Below, one piece after another: positions 1 to 7,758 of a stretch of DNA of 32,635 nucleotides. The notes below the pieces were generated by a model. That model ran no database searches, was not told the DNA's origin, and was given only the letters and a program-made list of their open reading frames with translations. Position 1 is the stretch's first letter. Every line of letters begins with the position of its first letter. The translations under genes were made by a program, and so were the position numbers. Source of the stretch: an uncultured Roseovarius sp. (GTDB lineage: Bacteria > Pseudomonadota > Alphaproteobacteria > Rhodobacterales > Rhodobacteraceae); assembly GCF_913057115.1 (NCBI RefSeq), contig NZ_CAJXNN010000038.1, positions 1 to 32,635 on the forward strand, written 5' to 3'.

Positions 1-23
1 CAAGGTCTAAATCCCGCCCTCAC

Positions 24-100
24 GGACCGATAGCTCAGCTGGATAGAGTACCTGACTACGAATCAGGGGGTCGGGGGTTCGAATCCTCCTCGGTCCGCCA
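24..100 (+). tRNA. tRNA-Arg (anticodon ACG)
   Basis: The sequence folds as a complete tRNA. The acceptor arm GGACCGA (24-30) pairs with TCGGTCC, followed by discriminator G and an encoded CCA at 98-100. The D arm contains GCTCAGCTGGATAGAGT. The anticodon stem CCTGA/TCAGG holds the loop CTACGAA with anticodon ACG at 58-60, and the T arm carries GGTTCGAATCC. ACG is read as ICG after A34 deamination and decodes CGN arginine codons. No second copy of its 3' end was seen in the window, so nothing shows that the neighbouring gene arrived on an integrated element. Confidence 0.97.
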
Positions 101-131
101 CTTCCCCCTACACCAAAACGCCGCCGCAAAC

Positions 132-162
132 CTGCTGCCATGTCGTTACCTGACATCAGCAG
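132..162 (-). terminator. Candidate terminator hairpin downstream of the 192-1859 gene
   Basis: CTGCTG (132-137) pairs with CAGCAG (157-162) and ATGTC (140-144) with GACAT (152-156), leaving a two-base bulge and a seven-base loop. It lies about 30 bases past the stop codon of the minus-strand gene and before the tRNA. There is no clean T tract directly after it on the minus strand, so it could be a 3'-protecting stem-loop rather than a classical intrinsic terminator. Confidence 0.4.
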
Positions 163-191
163 CACTCACAGGGCCACCTCCAATCCCCGCT

Positions 192-1859
192 TTACAAGCC
201 CAGCATGGCCTGCGTCATGGGGCCAAAGACACCATCCACATCCAAGCGATGCGCCTTTTGAAACGCCCGCACGGCCCGTGCGGTGTATGTACCATAGTAC
301 CCATCCTGCAAAAGCGGCCAGCCCGCCTCGGTCAGGGCTTGCTGAACGGCCAGAACATCCGAGCCGAACATACGCGGCGAGGTCAGATGCAGCCTGCGCG
401 ACACAAGCTCCACTGGCGCATCGTCGGTCTCCAAAGACACCTGCGCCAAAGGCGTGCCATCGGCCAGCAAATCAACCTTTGGCCTGTCTGGCGCGTCATC
501 ACCACGCCCACCCGAAGAAGAGGTGCTGGCATTCCCCCCTTGCACGGTTATCGGCGCATCGCGCTCGATCTGTACATCACGGATTGTCGTTCCAACATCT
601 GTGACAACCCCACCGCCACAGGCCGCCGGATCCACCGGGCGTGATTTGCCCAGCACGGTCGAGGCCGACAACGCCCGTGCACTGTCAAATTCACCTTCAA
701 CCACCATCGTGCGCTCTGCCCGGCTCAAATGATCCTCAAGCCGGATGGTTTTAGTCAAACCCGCATCACCGGTTCGCACCAGAACGTCATAATTCCTTCT
801 CTGACGTTCCTTTCCCCCATAGGGGAACATGCAATGGTTATCCACCATCTTGCCCGAATGCATATTGCCCCGGTACTTGGCGCGGCACACAAAGGTGCGA
901 CCGTTATATCGCCCCTCGCGGCTTTCTTTTACCCCATAGAAAACATCGGCCCGGCCCTCGGCGATTTCGCGTTGCGAAAACGCATCTTCGAAATCCTTGT
1001 GATCCATCCATTCATACTGCGCCCCCGGCACGGACAAAACGTAGTAATCCGAGGTTCCACGTTCATCCCCGTCATAGCCGTAATGACATATCTTCTCGAC
1101 AATCTTGCCCGGATGCCCATCCCCGGATTTGCACACGACCAGATCCCGCCAATCCCCATTTGGCTTACGCTCTTCCCCGGCAATCACGATGCCAGCGGGC
1201 AGGCCCTCCGCCTTAACATAGGGAACCCAATAACTCTGCGTTTCGGTCGCAATTGTCGCGTCACCTATCAGTTCGACCTCGATCTTGAAGGGCGTTCCTT
1301 CGATTACTTGCTCGATAACCTGAAGTTGCACGTCCATTTCCCGTTGTGGCGGCACAACCACCGAATACCCCGACCGTACCTTCAACGTCGTGGTGGTCTT
1401 TCCCCCCGTTGATGCCGAAACCGATATCTTCACCTCCTTACCCACTTTGCCCGACCCAAGAACAGGCAGCTTACCTTCGGCCTCCACGGACCAGCCAACC
1501 TCAAAACCCCCCGTAACCTCCCAGCTTGAGGTTTCCTTGTATTCGTCCTGCAAGTGATCGCTGACGGTCAATACCGCGTCAGTCTCGCAATTATTCGCCA
1601 CATGCCCCTTCATTGCGACAGGCCGTATTTCATATTCGTCGGGGGCCAACCCCCATTCAATCGGTCCCGGCGATGTACGGCCTTTGAAGGTAAGGCTCTT
1701 GGGCGGGTCATTGGGCTGGAACAAGCTGTTGAAACTGTTCTTGGTCAAAAGATCGCGCAGCAAACGGTCTTCTGTGCTGTTCATTTCCGCCCGCGTGACG
1801 GTTGCGAATGGCAGGCTGATGGCAACAACGGCGACGGCAATTGGAAATGAAAAATTCAA
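192..1859 (-). CDS. Secreted aerolysin-like / DM9-repeat / peptidoglycan-binding protein
   Basis: This 555-residue protein starts at a TTG that is preceded by AGGGGAG about 8 bases upstream. The next Met (residue 26) would remove the signal peptide (1-24, ending TRAE). Residues about 80-210 are beta-rich with a Ser/Thr-rich amphipathic stretch (about 141-165), which looks like the insertion loop of aerolysin/ETX-MTX2-type pore formers. Two DM9 (DUF3421) repeats follow at about 218-276 and 305-363. Each has a PGK/SGK motif and a Cys pair (C243/C258 and C325/C343), and the second carries the typical FPYGGKE. A Ser/Gly-rich linker (about 440-460) leads to a PG_binding_1 domain at about 497-553 (VQQALTEAGWPLLQDGYYG, AVRAFQKAH, DGVFGPMT). 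DM9 plus an aerolysin fold is the natterin-type combination. I infer a periplasmic or exported cell-wall-binding lectin/pore protein. The aerolysin call is the weakest part. Confidence 0.85.
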   Translation of the reverse strand: MNFSFPIAVAVVAISLPFATVTRAEMNSTEDRLLRDLLTKNSFNSLFQPNDPPKSLTFKGRTSPGPIEWGLAPDEYEIRPVAMKGHVANNCETDAVLTVSDHLQDEYKETSSWEVTGGFEVGWSVEAEGKLPVLGSGKVGKEVKISVSASTGGKTTTTLKVRSGYSVVVPPQREMDVQLQVIEQVIEGTPFKIEVELIGDATIATETQSYWVPYVKAEGLPAGIVIAGEERKPNGDWRDLVVCKSGDGHPGKIVEKICHYGYDGDERGTSDYYVLSVPGAQYEWMDHKDFEDAFSQREIAEGRADVFYGVKESREGRYNGRTFVCRAKYRGNMHSGKMVDNHCMFPYGGKERQRRNYDVLVRTGDAGLTKTIRLEDHLSRAERTMVVEGEFDSARALSASTVLGKSRPVDPAACGGGVVTDVGTTIRDVQIERDAPITVQGGNASTSSSGGRGDDAPDRPKVDLLADGTPLAQVSLETDDAPVELVSRRLHLTSPRMFGSDVLAVQQALTEAGWPLLQDGYYGTYTARAVRAFQKAHRLDVDGVFGPMTQAMLGL

Positions 1860-2139
1860 AGTTTTTGCTCCCCTATGACGGTGTCACAAACACAAATATC
1901 AACTCGTGATAGCACAATGCGGCCTCAAAAGGTATTTTTATCGGGGCTGCGGCCCCGTCACCCCCCGCAAGCCCTCACGCCGATGACCTTGGCCAAGACG
2001 ATCATTGCGTGCTGCAATTGTGGCGCTTGCCATCCGAAGGTGCTGAAAATGATCACAATTTCGCACGGCCCAAGGGCCAAATCGGCCTTAATGGTTTGGC
2101 AATGGTTCTGCCTCAGTATCCGTAAGGCAAGAGGTTTCC

Positions 2140-2328
2140 ATGTCTCATATCATTCAATCCACGAAGGCCGCGCGCCACGCGCGGTTGTTCGAGCTTATCC
2201 GGCAACGCAACATTGCCAGTCAGGTTCCGGCACAGGTGACACCCGCGAACCCCGCCGAGGCACAGCTTTTTCGCCTGCAAGCTGAACGCTCGATAAGTTC
2301 GGTTCAACCAGCCAAGCTCGCCAGTTAA
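2140..2328 (+). CDS. Small hypothetical protein
   Basis: This is a 62-residue reading frame with an ATG start and an AGAGG stretch upstream at 2131-2135 that is rather close for a Shine-Dalgarno. The protein is basic and helix-prone in the first half (RHARLFELIRQRN) with a Pro/Ala segment in the middle. It has no signal peptide, membrane segment or recognised domain. It ends 6 bases before the convergent stop of rlmE, which leaves no room for a terminator between them. Codon choice resembles the neighbouring genes, which favours a real gene, but the short length means chance cannot be excluded. Confidence 0.45.
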   Translation: MSHIIQSTKAARHARLFELIRQRNIASQVPAQVTPANPAEAQLFRLQAERSISSVQPAKLAS

Positions 2329-2334
2329 GGGGCG

Positions 2335-3051
2335 TCAGCCGCGAAAACCGGTCGCGACCACGAATTTTTCCGAACTGTCCGCCCGTGATGCGGGCGGTTT
2401 GACGTTGGCGACCTTGGCAAACCGCTGCTTGAGCAGCTTTTGCAACTCGCCCTCCGCCCCGCCGGCCAGAACCTTCGACACGAAGGTGCCCCCCTCTTCC
2501 AGCACATCAAAGGCCAGATAGGCCGCCGCCTCGCACAGGGCGATGATCCGCAGGTGGTCGGTCTGCTTGTGGCCCGAGCTTGCCGCCGCCATGTCACTCA
2601 TCACCACGTCAGCCTTGCCGCCAAGCCATTCCTTGACCTTGTCGTCGGCACCATCGTCCATGAAATCCAACTGGTGCAACTCGCAGCCCGCAATCGGCTC
2701 CACCTCCTGCAAATCAACCCCAAGGATCGACCCCTGCGCCTTGCCTTGCTTCTCGCCCAGTGCATTCACCCTCGGAACCGCAACCTGACACCAGCCACCG
2801 GGCGCACAGCCCAAGTCGACCACCCGCGCGCCGGGCACGAGAAAGCGGAACTTGTCGTCCAATTCCATGATCTTGTAGGCCGCGCGCCCTCGGTACCCAT
2901 CGGCCTGCGCGCGCTTCACATAAGGATCATTCAACTGACGTTGCAGCCACCGCGTCGAGGACGGCTTGCGCCCGCGCGCCGTTTTTACCTTTACCTTCAG
3001 GTCGCGTTGACCCCGCCCCGAGGTATTCTTGCCATCCGGTTTCTTCGCCAT
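2335..3051 (-). CDS. rlmE: 23S rRNA (uridine-2'-O)-methyltransferase RlmE (FtsJ/RrmJ)
   Basis: This 238-residue SAM-dependent methyltransferase methylates the 2'-O of U2552 (E. coli numbering) in the A-loop of 23S rRNA during 50S maturation. The SAM-binding motif is [15 protein letters not shown] (about 77-91). The family's catalytic K-D-K-E residues appear as K60 (RAAYKI), D153 (VMSDMAA), K193 (TFVSKVL) and E228 (SSEKF). The frame is open further upstream, but I chose the ATG at 3051 because the protein then begins MAKKPDG, as expected for the family, and the ATG overlaps the upstream gene's TGA by one base (TGATG), which suggests translational coupling. The basic N-terminal tail (residues 1-30) fits RNA binding. 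Confidence 0.95.
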   Translation of the reverse strand: MAKKPDGKNTSGRGQRDLKVKVKTARGRKPSSTRWLQRQLNDPYVKRAQADGYRGRAAYKIMELDDKFRFLVPGARVVDLGCAPGGWCQVAVPRVNALGEKQGKAQGSILGVDLQEVEPIAGCELHQLDFMDDGADDKVKEWLGGKADVVMSDMAAASSGHKQTDHLRIIALCEAAAYLAFDVLEEGGTFVSKVLAGGAEGELQKLLKQRFAKVANVKPPASRADSSEKFVVATGFRG

Positions 3052-4166
3052 CAGTCCTGTTCGTCCTTCAATACGCCATCCTGCGCCATCTGCGCATAAA
3101 GCATGCCCTCGCGCAGGCCCCGGTCCGCCACCGAGAGCCGGTCGGTCGGCCAACAGCGCAGCAAGGCTTGCAAAATCGCCGCCCCCGACATGATCAGCGC
3201 CTGCCGGTCCAGACCGATACGCGGGTCACGCCGCCGCCCCTCGGGGCCAAGAGTCAAATATCCCCGGATCACCTTGTCAATCTCGTCACTGGTCATCCGC
3301 AAGCCGTCCACCTTGTTGCGGTCATAGCGTTTGAGGCCCAGATGACTGGCCGCCACCGTGGTCACCGTGCCGCTGGTGCCAACGATCTGGAACCCTTCGC
3401 GCACCTGCTCGTCCTTGTAAGGTGCGAATTCGGCGAGGTTTTCCTCGAAATACCAACTCATCAGCGCAAACCGCGCGCTGTCATCCTCCACGTCCCGGAA
3501 CTGGTCGCGCAGCGTCGCCACCCCCAGCGGCACGCTGATCCAATCCACCACCTTGGCGGCGGGAAACCCCGTATCAGGGCAATGAAATCCGCTGTGCATA
3601 CGCATGATGGCCCGCCGCCGCTCGCTCTTGGGCACATCACGCAGGTCAATCCAGACCAGTTCGGTCGAGCCCCCACCGATGTCCACCACCAATAGCTGAT
3701 CGGTGCTCCGGCTGACGAGCGGCGCACAGGACACTACGGCAAGCTGCGCCTCTTCCTGCGGTTCGATAATGTCCAGCGTCAGCCCGGTTTCCCGCTTCAC
3801 CCGCGCCATGAAATCGCGGCCGTTGCGCGCCCGGCGACAGGCCTCCGTCGCCACAAGCCGCATCCGCTTGACCCTGTGCCGCTTCAACTTCTGCTGACAG
3901 ACGCGAAGGGCTTGAATTGTCCGGTAAATCGACGACCGCGACAGGCGGCCGGTTTTCTCCAACCCCGCACCAAGCTGCACGGATTTGGAAAAACTGTCGA
4001 CGACCTTGAACTGACCGCCCTCGGGACGGGCAATCAGCATACGGCAACTGTTTGTTCCCAGGTCCAAAGCCGCATAAAGCGGCCCTGTTGACCCGGGGGG
4101 TTTGAGTGCGGGGCTTTCGACCGCTTTGGGGACCGCGCCCGCACTTCCGGGACGCTTGGGCGCCAT
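3051..4166 (-). CDS. Ppx/GppA family exopolyphosphatase / guanosine pentaphosphatase
   Basis: This 371-residue protein has the ASKHA-type Ppx/GppA fold. Diagnostic segments are the phosphate-1 loop [12 protein letters not shown] (about 34-45), [11 protein letters not shown] (106-116), [11 protein letters not shown] (133-143) and the phosphate-2 loop [12 protein letters not shown] (160-171). Family members hydrolyse inorganic polyphosphate or pppGpp in the cytoplasm. Which substrate applies here cannot be told from sequence. The protein is shorter than E. coli Ppx/GppA (about 500 residues) and lacks the C-terminal HD-like half. The start is the ATG at 4166, and the 30-residue Pro/Ala-rich N-terminus is probably disordered. 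It is the upstream partner of an overlapping pair with rlmE. Confidence 0.92.
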   Translation of the reverse strand: MAPKRPGSAGAVPKAVESPALKPPGSTGPLYAALDLGTNSCRMLIARPEGGQFKVVDSFSKSVQLGAGLEKTGRLSRSSIYRTIQALRVCQQKLKRHRVKRMRLVATEACRRARNGRDFMARVKRETGLTLDIIEPQEEAQLAVVSCAPLVSRSTDQLLVVDIGGGSTELVWIDLRDVPKSERRRAIMRMHSGFHCPDTGFPAAKVVDWISVPLGVATLRDQFRDVEDDSARFALMSWYFEENLAEFAPYKDEQVREGFQIVGTSGTVTTVAASHLGLKRYDRNKVDGLRMTSDEIDKVIRGYLTLGPEGRRRDPRIGLDRQALIMSGAAILQALLRCWPTDRLSVADRGLREGMLYAQMAQDGVLKDEQD

Positions 4167-4404
4167 AACTACACGCCCTCCATTTCGAGTTACCTCAAAG
4201 GTAGTGCGTCAAAGCCCCCCGCGCAAGCTGTTGTAAAACTCTACATGACGATCATGAGAGGTTTTCCGAATTGCCCCCATGGTGGCGCATCGACAGGCGC
4301 GTTAGTCTCCGCACGTCGCATGATGTCCGCGTTCTGTCGAAAATCGACCCCGCCCGGGGCCTCGCCTGCTTTAGACACGACCCACGAAGATAGAGGAATC
4401 AGCC

Positions 4405-4701
4405 ATGGTTGACGTCACAATCGTATATTGGCGGGACATCCCCGCGCAGGTGATCGTGGGCAAGGGCCGCCGGGGCGCCAAGAAACCGCTCCCCGAACGC
4501 TTTGAACAAGCCATCGACCGCGCCGCCATGAAAATCGGCGCCTCCGATACCGATGCCTACCTCGCCGAATGGCGCAAGGCGGCCCCCTATCAAGTCGAAG
4601 GTGATCCCGCCGAGGTGGCCGAGGCCGAGGCCACCCGCCTGGATACCGAATACGATCAGGAGCGCATCAAGCAACTGATCGCAAACGAAGGTTGGGCATG
4701 A
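4405..4701 (+). CDS. 'Virulence factor' family small protein (Virulence_fact domain)
   Basis: This 98-residue soluble protein begins at an ATG with AGAGGAA about 8 bases upstream. The pattern VTIVYWRDIPAQVIVGKGR at residues 4-22, followed by a conserved central helix (PERFEQAIDRAAMK) and YLAEWRK, matches my memory of the small Pfam family named 'virulence factor' (PF13769). That family is common in alphaproteobacteria beside folate/corrinoid one-carbon genes. The name is historical and no virulence role is implied. Its stop overlaps a possible upstream ATG of the next gene (ATGA at 4698-4701), so the three genes are very likely one operon. I infer an accessory role in the methyl-transfer pathway. 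Confidence 0.8.
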   Translation: MVDVTIVYWRDIPAQVIVGKGRRGAKKPLPERFEQAIDRAAMKIGASDTDAYLAEWRKAAPYQVEGDPAEVAEAEATRLDTEYDQERIKQLIANEGWA

Positions 4702-4727
4702 GCCCGAGATCGCTATGGGAGGCCGCA

Positions 4728-5666
4728 ATGGCTCTGTTGAACTTCAAGAAGCGTGACGCAGGCGCCACCGCCCCTGCCCCCGTCAACCCGCAAGTCGAAG
4801 CCTTCCTGCAAGGCTATTCGATCGAGGTCATGCCGCGCACGGCCGAAAAAGTCGAAAACTTCCGCGACCTGCTGCCCCAAGGCACCCGCGTCTACATCGC
4901 GCATATCGAAGGCACGCCCATCGAGGACATGGTCGCCACCGCCAAGCGTCTCGCGGACGAGGGTTACCCGGTGATGCCGCATTTCCCGGCGCGCATCATC
5001 AAGGACGCGGCGACGCTGGAAAACTGGATCGCCATGTATCAGGGCGAGGCCGGGGTCGACCAGGGCCTCATCCTCGCCGGCGGCGTTGAAAAACCGCATG
5101 GTGATTTCCACGCCTCGACCCAGCTTCTCGAAACCGGCCTTTTCGACCGCGCGGGTTTCAAGCGCCTGCACGTCGCCGGGCACCCCGAGGGCAACCGCGA
5201 TATCGACCCCGACGGCTCGCGCAAGAACGTCGACGCGGCGCTGCAATGGAAACAGAAGTTCTCTGAGCAGACTGACGCCGAAATGGCCCTCGCCACCCAG
5301 TTCGCCTTTGACGCCAAGCCGATCATCGCATGGGCCGACGCCCTGCGCGAAGCGGGCATCACATTGCCCATCCACATCGGCATCGCCGGCCCGGCAAAGC
5401 TGCAAACCCTGATCAAATTCGCCATCGCCTGCGGCGTCGGCCCCTCGCTCAAAGTGCTGCAAAAACGCGCCATGGATGTCTCCAAACTCCTGCTGCCCTA
5501 TGAGCCCACGGATGTTCTCACCGAACTGGCCGCGCACAAGGCCGCGAATCCCGATTTCAACATCGAAAAGGTGCACTTCTTCCCGCTTGGCGGTATCAAG
5601 ACCAATGCCAACTGGGCCATTGAACATGGCGGCGCCTCGGGCGTTCCCGCAAACCAACAAGGATAA
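4728..5666 (+). CDS. Methylenetetrahydrofolate reductase-like protein
   Basis: This 312-residue cytoplasmic protein resembles the MetF/MTHFR TIM-barrel family, which reduces 5,10-methylene-THF to 5-methyl-THF using FAD. Visible segments are SIEVMPRTAEKV (family N-terminal strand with Glu), YPVMPHFPARII, GLILAGGVEKPHGDF and HIGIAGPAKLQTLIKFAIACGVG, which resembles the late-barrel segment of MTHFR. Two starts are possible: the ATG at 4698, overlapping the upstream stop, or the ATG at 4728 with GGGAGG five bases before it. I prefer 4728 for its far better ribosome-binding site. The stop is three bases before the corrinoid methyltransferase. It is a divergent member, so the exact reaction is inferred from family and context. 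Confidence 0.85.
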   Translation: MALLNFKKRDAGATAPAPVNPQVEAFLQGYSIEVMPRTAEKVENFRDLLPQGTRVYIAHIEGTPIEDMVATAKRLADEGYPVMPHFPARIIKDAATLENWIAMYQGEAGVDQGLILAGGVEKPHGDFHASTQLLETGLFDRAGFKRLHVAGHPEGNRDIDPDGSRKNVDAALQWKQKFSEQTDAEMALATQFAFDAKPIIAWADALREAGITLPIHIGIAGPAKLQTLIKFAIACGVGPSLKVLQKRAMDVSKLLLPYEPTDVLTELAAHKAANPDFNIEKVHFFPLGGIKTNANWAIEHGGASGVPANQQG

Positions 5667-5669
5667 ACC

Positions 5670-6737
5670 ATGACCCGTACCATCATCGAAAGCAAAACCA
5701 AGACCGCCGTAATGGGCTTCGATGAGCCGTTTTGCGTCATCGGCGAACGGATCAACCCCACTGGTCGCAAGAAACTGGCCGCTGAACTGGAAGCCGGCGA
5801 TTTCTCGACCGTCGAGCAAGACGCCATTGCACAGGTCGCTGCCGGGGCCACAGTGCTCGATGTCAACGCGGGCGTTGTCTATAACTCCAACCCCAACCCG
5901 AACGAGACAGAACCGCCCCTGATGACCAAGATCATCGAACTGGTCCAGGGGCTGGTCGACGTGCCGCTCTGCATCGACAGCTCGGTGCCCGCCGCACTTG
6001 AAGCTGGCCTTGCCGCCTGCGAAGGCCGCCCGCTTCTGAACTCGGTCACCGGCGAAGAAGACCGGCTTGAAGCGATCCTGCCGCTGGTCAAGAAATACAA
6101 CGTGCCGGTCGTGGCCATCTCGAACGACGACACCGGCATTTCCGAAGACCCCGAGGTACGCTTTGCCGTCGCCAAGAAGATCGTGGAACACGCCGCCGAT
6201 TACGGCATTCCCGCGCATGACATCGTGGTCGACCCGCTGGTGATGCCCATCGGTGCCATGGGCACCGCCGGTCAGCAGGTCTTTACCCTTGTCCGCCGCC
6301 TGCGCGAGGAACTGGGCGTGAACACCACCTGTGGTGCGTCGAACATCTCCTTCGGCCTGCCCAACCGCCACGGCATCAACAACGCCTTCCTGCCCATGGC
6401 CATGGGCGCGGGCATGACCTCGGCCATCATGAACCCGGTGGCGCTGCCGGTAAAACAGTCCGAAATCGAGGCAAAGAAAGCCGAAGTGGCCGCCGCGGGC
6501 CTCGTTCTGCCCGAGGACATGGACGACGAAACCTTCTGCCAGCTTTTCGGCCTTGGCTCCACCAAGCCGCGCCCGGGCAAGGAAATGGAGGCCATCCGCG
6601 CCGCCAACTTCCTGACCAACAACGACCCGCACGGCGGCGAGTGGATAAAGTTCAACAAGGCCCCGCCGAAACCCGGCGAAGAAGCCGCCGGTGGCCGGGG
6701 CGGCCGCGCCGGCTCCCGCCGCCGCCGCCGCGCCTGA
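5670..6737 (+). CDS. Methyltetrahydrofolate:corrinoid methyltransferase (pterin-binding domain)
   Basis: This 355-residue protein has the DHPS-like pterin-binding barrel that moves a methyl group between methyl-THF and a B12 protein. Motifs seen are VIGERINPTGRKKL (23-36), VLDVNAGV (62-69), LCIDSS, LLNSVTGEE and CGASNISFGLPNRHGIN, typical of MeTr and the methyl-THF half of MetH. There is no homocysteine or cobalamin domain, so it must work with separate partners. In roseobacters such stand-alone modules can be part of a split methionine synthase or of demethylation pathways. The last roughly 25 residues form an odd Gly/Arg-rich tail ending in a run of five Arg. The gene follows the MTHFR-like gene by three bases and ends before a strong terminator. 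Confidence 0.9.
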   Translation: MTRTIIESKTKTAVMGFDEPFCVIGERINPTGRKKLAAELEAGDFSTVEQDAIAQVAAGATVLDVNAGVVYNSNPNPNETEPPLMTKIIELVQGLVDVPLCIDSSVPAALEAGLAACEGRPLLNSVTGEEDRLEAILPLVKKYNVPVVAISNDDTGISEDPEVRFAVAKKIVEHAADYGIPAHDIVVDPLVMPIGAMGTAGQQVFTLVRRLREELGVNTTCGASNISFGLPNRHGINNAFLPMAMGAGMTSAIMNPVALPVKQSEIEAKKAEVAAAGLVLPEDMDDETFCQLFGLGSTKPRPGKEMEAIRAANFLTNNDPHGGEWIKFNKAPPKPGEEAAGGRGGRAGSRRRRRA

Positions 6738-6760
6738 TCCACGATTGGCAAGACATAGGA

Positions 6761-6792
6761 AAGGCCCCGTTTTACGCGGGGCCTTTTGTTGT
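6761..6792 (+). terminator. Intrinsic terminator of the one-carbon operon
   Basis: AAGGCCCCG (6761-6769) pairs perfectly with CGGGGCCTT (6777-6785) around a seven-base loop and is followed by TTGTTGT. It lies 24 bases after the methyltransferase stop codon. Confidence 0.9.
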
Positions 6793-6886
6793 GGAGTGAC
6801 GTCACAAGTAGGCCCGGAATTCGACACGCCAAACGCTGAAATGCATCGCCCCTCTGCGGCCAATACGCCCGGTTTTGTCCCCTGAA

Positions 6887-6916
6887 TGATCCAAGGCTGC
6901 GAAATCACCGTACACC
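6887..6916 (+). promoter_or_regulatory. Candidate RpoE (ECF sigma)-type promoter of the fasciclin gene
   Basis: TGATCC at 6887-6892 matches the -35 element of Rhodobacter RpoE/ChrR promoters. An 18-base spacer leads to TACACC at 6911, which only partly resembles the TAAGA-like -10. It lies about 55-80 bases upstream of a fasciclin-domain gene. I recall that a fasciclin (beta-Ig-H3) gene belongs to the singlet-oxygen RpoE regulon of Rhodobacter sphaeroides, which strengthens the case. Confidence 0.45.
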
Positions 6917-6971
6917 TTAGGTGCTTAGTGTTTGTGTAATCCTTCTCAAAAATGATCAAAAGGACTTCAAC

Positions 6972-7463
6972 ATGAACCGCCGCTTTACAATGAAGACACT
7001 GGCAGCGCTCGGCATTGCTGCATTCACCACCGCCTGCGCTCCGATGATGGACGACGGCGACGACATCGTCGATATCGCTGCATCAAACGAGAGTTTTTCC
7101 ACACTTGTCACCGCTGTTCAGGCTGCGGGCCTCGTTGACACGCTCAAGAGTGACGGACCGTTCACGGTCTTCGCACCGACCAACGAAGCCTTCGCGGCGC
7201 TGCCCGCGGGGACTGTCGAAACCCTGCTGAAGCCGGAGAACAAGGATAAGCTCGTCTCGATTTTGACGTACCATGTCGTTCCCGGCGCGGTCACCTCCGA
7301 CCAGCTTGCCGGACAACGCCTTTCGGTCAAGACGGTTCAAGGCTCCACGGTGCATGTCGACGGCACCCATGGTGTGAAAGTTGACGGCGCAACCGTCACC
7401 TCCGCAGATATCATTGCCTCAAACGGCGTGATCCACGTTATCGACAAGGTGATCATGCCGTAG
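6972..7463 (+). CDS. Fasciclin (FAS1) domain lipoprotein
   Basis: This 163-residue exported protein carries one FAS1 domain (about 30-162). The H1 motif [15 protein letters not shown], the YH motif [12 protein letters not shown] and the C-terminal H2 motif [13 protein letters not shown] are all present. I chose the ATG at 6972 because AAAGGA lies upstream and it gives a clean signal peptide ending TTAC at Cys22. This is a plausible but non-canonical lipobox, so the product may be either a lipoprotein or a periplasmic protein. The region after Cys22 is acidic (MMDDGDD). Related single-FAS1 proteins in Rhodobacterales are linked to oxidative or singlet-oxygen stress, which agrees with the TGATCC element upstream. 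Its molecular function is unknown. It is monocistronic and followed by a terminator. Confidence 0.93.
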   Translation: MNRRFTMKTLAALGIAAFTTACAPMMDDGDDIVDIAASNESFSTLVTAVQAAGLVDTLKSDGPFTVFAPTNEAFAALPAGTVETLLKPENKDKLVSILTYHVVPGAVTSDQLAGQRLSVKTVQGSTVHVDGTHGVKVDGATVTSADIIASNGVIHVIDKVIMP

Positions 7464-7486
7464 TGCCCCCTTCCAAGACGGCTTCA

Positions 7487-7515
7487 AAGGCTCTGGGTCT
7501 CCAGAGCCTTTTTTT
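7487..7515 (+). terminator. Intrinsic terminator of the fasciclin gene
   Basis: AAGGCTCTGG (7487-7496) pairs with CCAGAGCCTT (7501-7510) around the loop GTCT and is followed by an uninterrupted T run to 7515. It lies 24 bases after the stop codon. Confidence 0.93.
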
Positions 7516-7642
7516 GGTTCCATTCCGTTTCAAGTGATCCCCGACAGGCGCGAACACGTCGTAGGACCGCTTGGGGCCTAACGGCAGAGCGGCGAAGGCG
7601 GGGTTTGAGCCCGTCAGGGCTGATGAGCACGCCACTCCAGAA

Positions 7643-7670
7643 CGTACAAAACTCGCGTACGTTTTGTACG
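7643..7670. repeat. Perfect 10-bp inverted repeat, operator-like
   Basis: CGTACAAAAC (7643-7652) and GTTTTGTACG (7661-7670) form a perfect inverted repeat around an 8-base spacer that itself ends in CGTAC. It lies in the roughly 240-base stretch (7516-7758) between the fasciclin terminator and the convergent end of the 7759-9285 gene. No other gene was found there. It is neither followed by a T run nor obviously next to a start codon, so its role is unclear. Confidence 0.6.
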
Positions 7671-7758
7671 AAACACACCGCACGCCCTGTTAATTCCCGT
7701 GATTACAGACATCCAAACCGACGCAATACCGACGCGTTACAGACAGGGGTTTTTCTTG

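Noticed and set aside
1942..1957. CGGGGC/GCCCCG hairpin as a terminator
   Set aside because: There is no T run on either strand in the right place, and no gene ends beside it.
24..2140. tRNA-Arg followed by a toxin-like gene as a possible genomic island
   Set aside because: No integrase and no direct repeat of the tRNA 3' end were found in the window, so an attachment site cannot be supported.
1875..2285. Plus-strand frame with CCNCGACHP resembling a Cys motif
   Set aside because: It overlaps the better-supported small gene in another frame, begins without a ribosome site and runs through probable regulatory sequence.
4167..4404. Possible riboswitch (cobalamin or SAM/SAH) before the one-carbon operon
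   Set aside because: I looked for B12-box and SAM-II/SAH consensus segments and saw none convincing in this 238-base leader.
4713..6959. Very long (748 codon) minus-strand frame opposite the one-carbon operon
   Set aside because: It is antisense to two clearly recognisable enzymes and is a product of high GC at third positions; its sequence has no domain.
7453..7683. Minus-strand 76-codon frame over the fasciclin terminator and inverted repeat
   Set aside because: It reads through an obvious intrinsic terminator and the dyad; such frames in roseobacter intergenic repeats are usually spurious.
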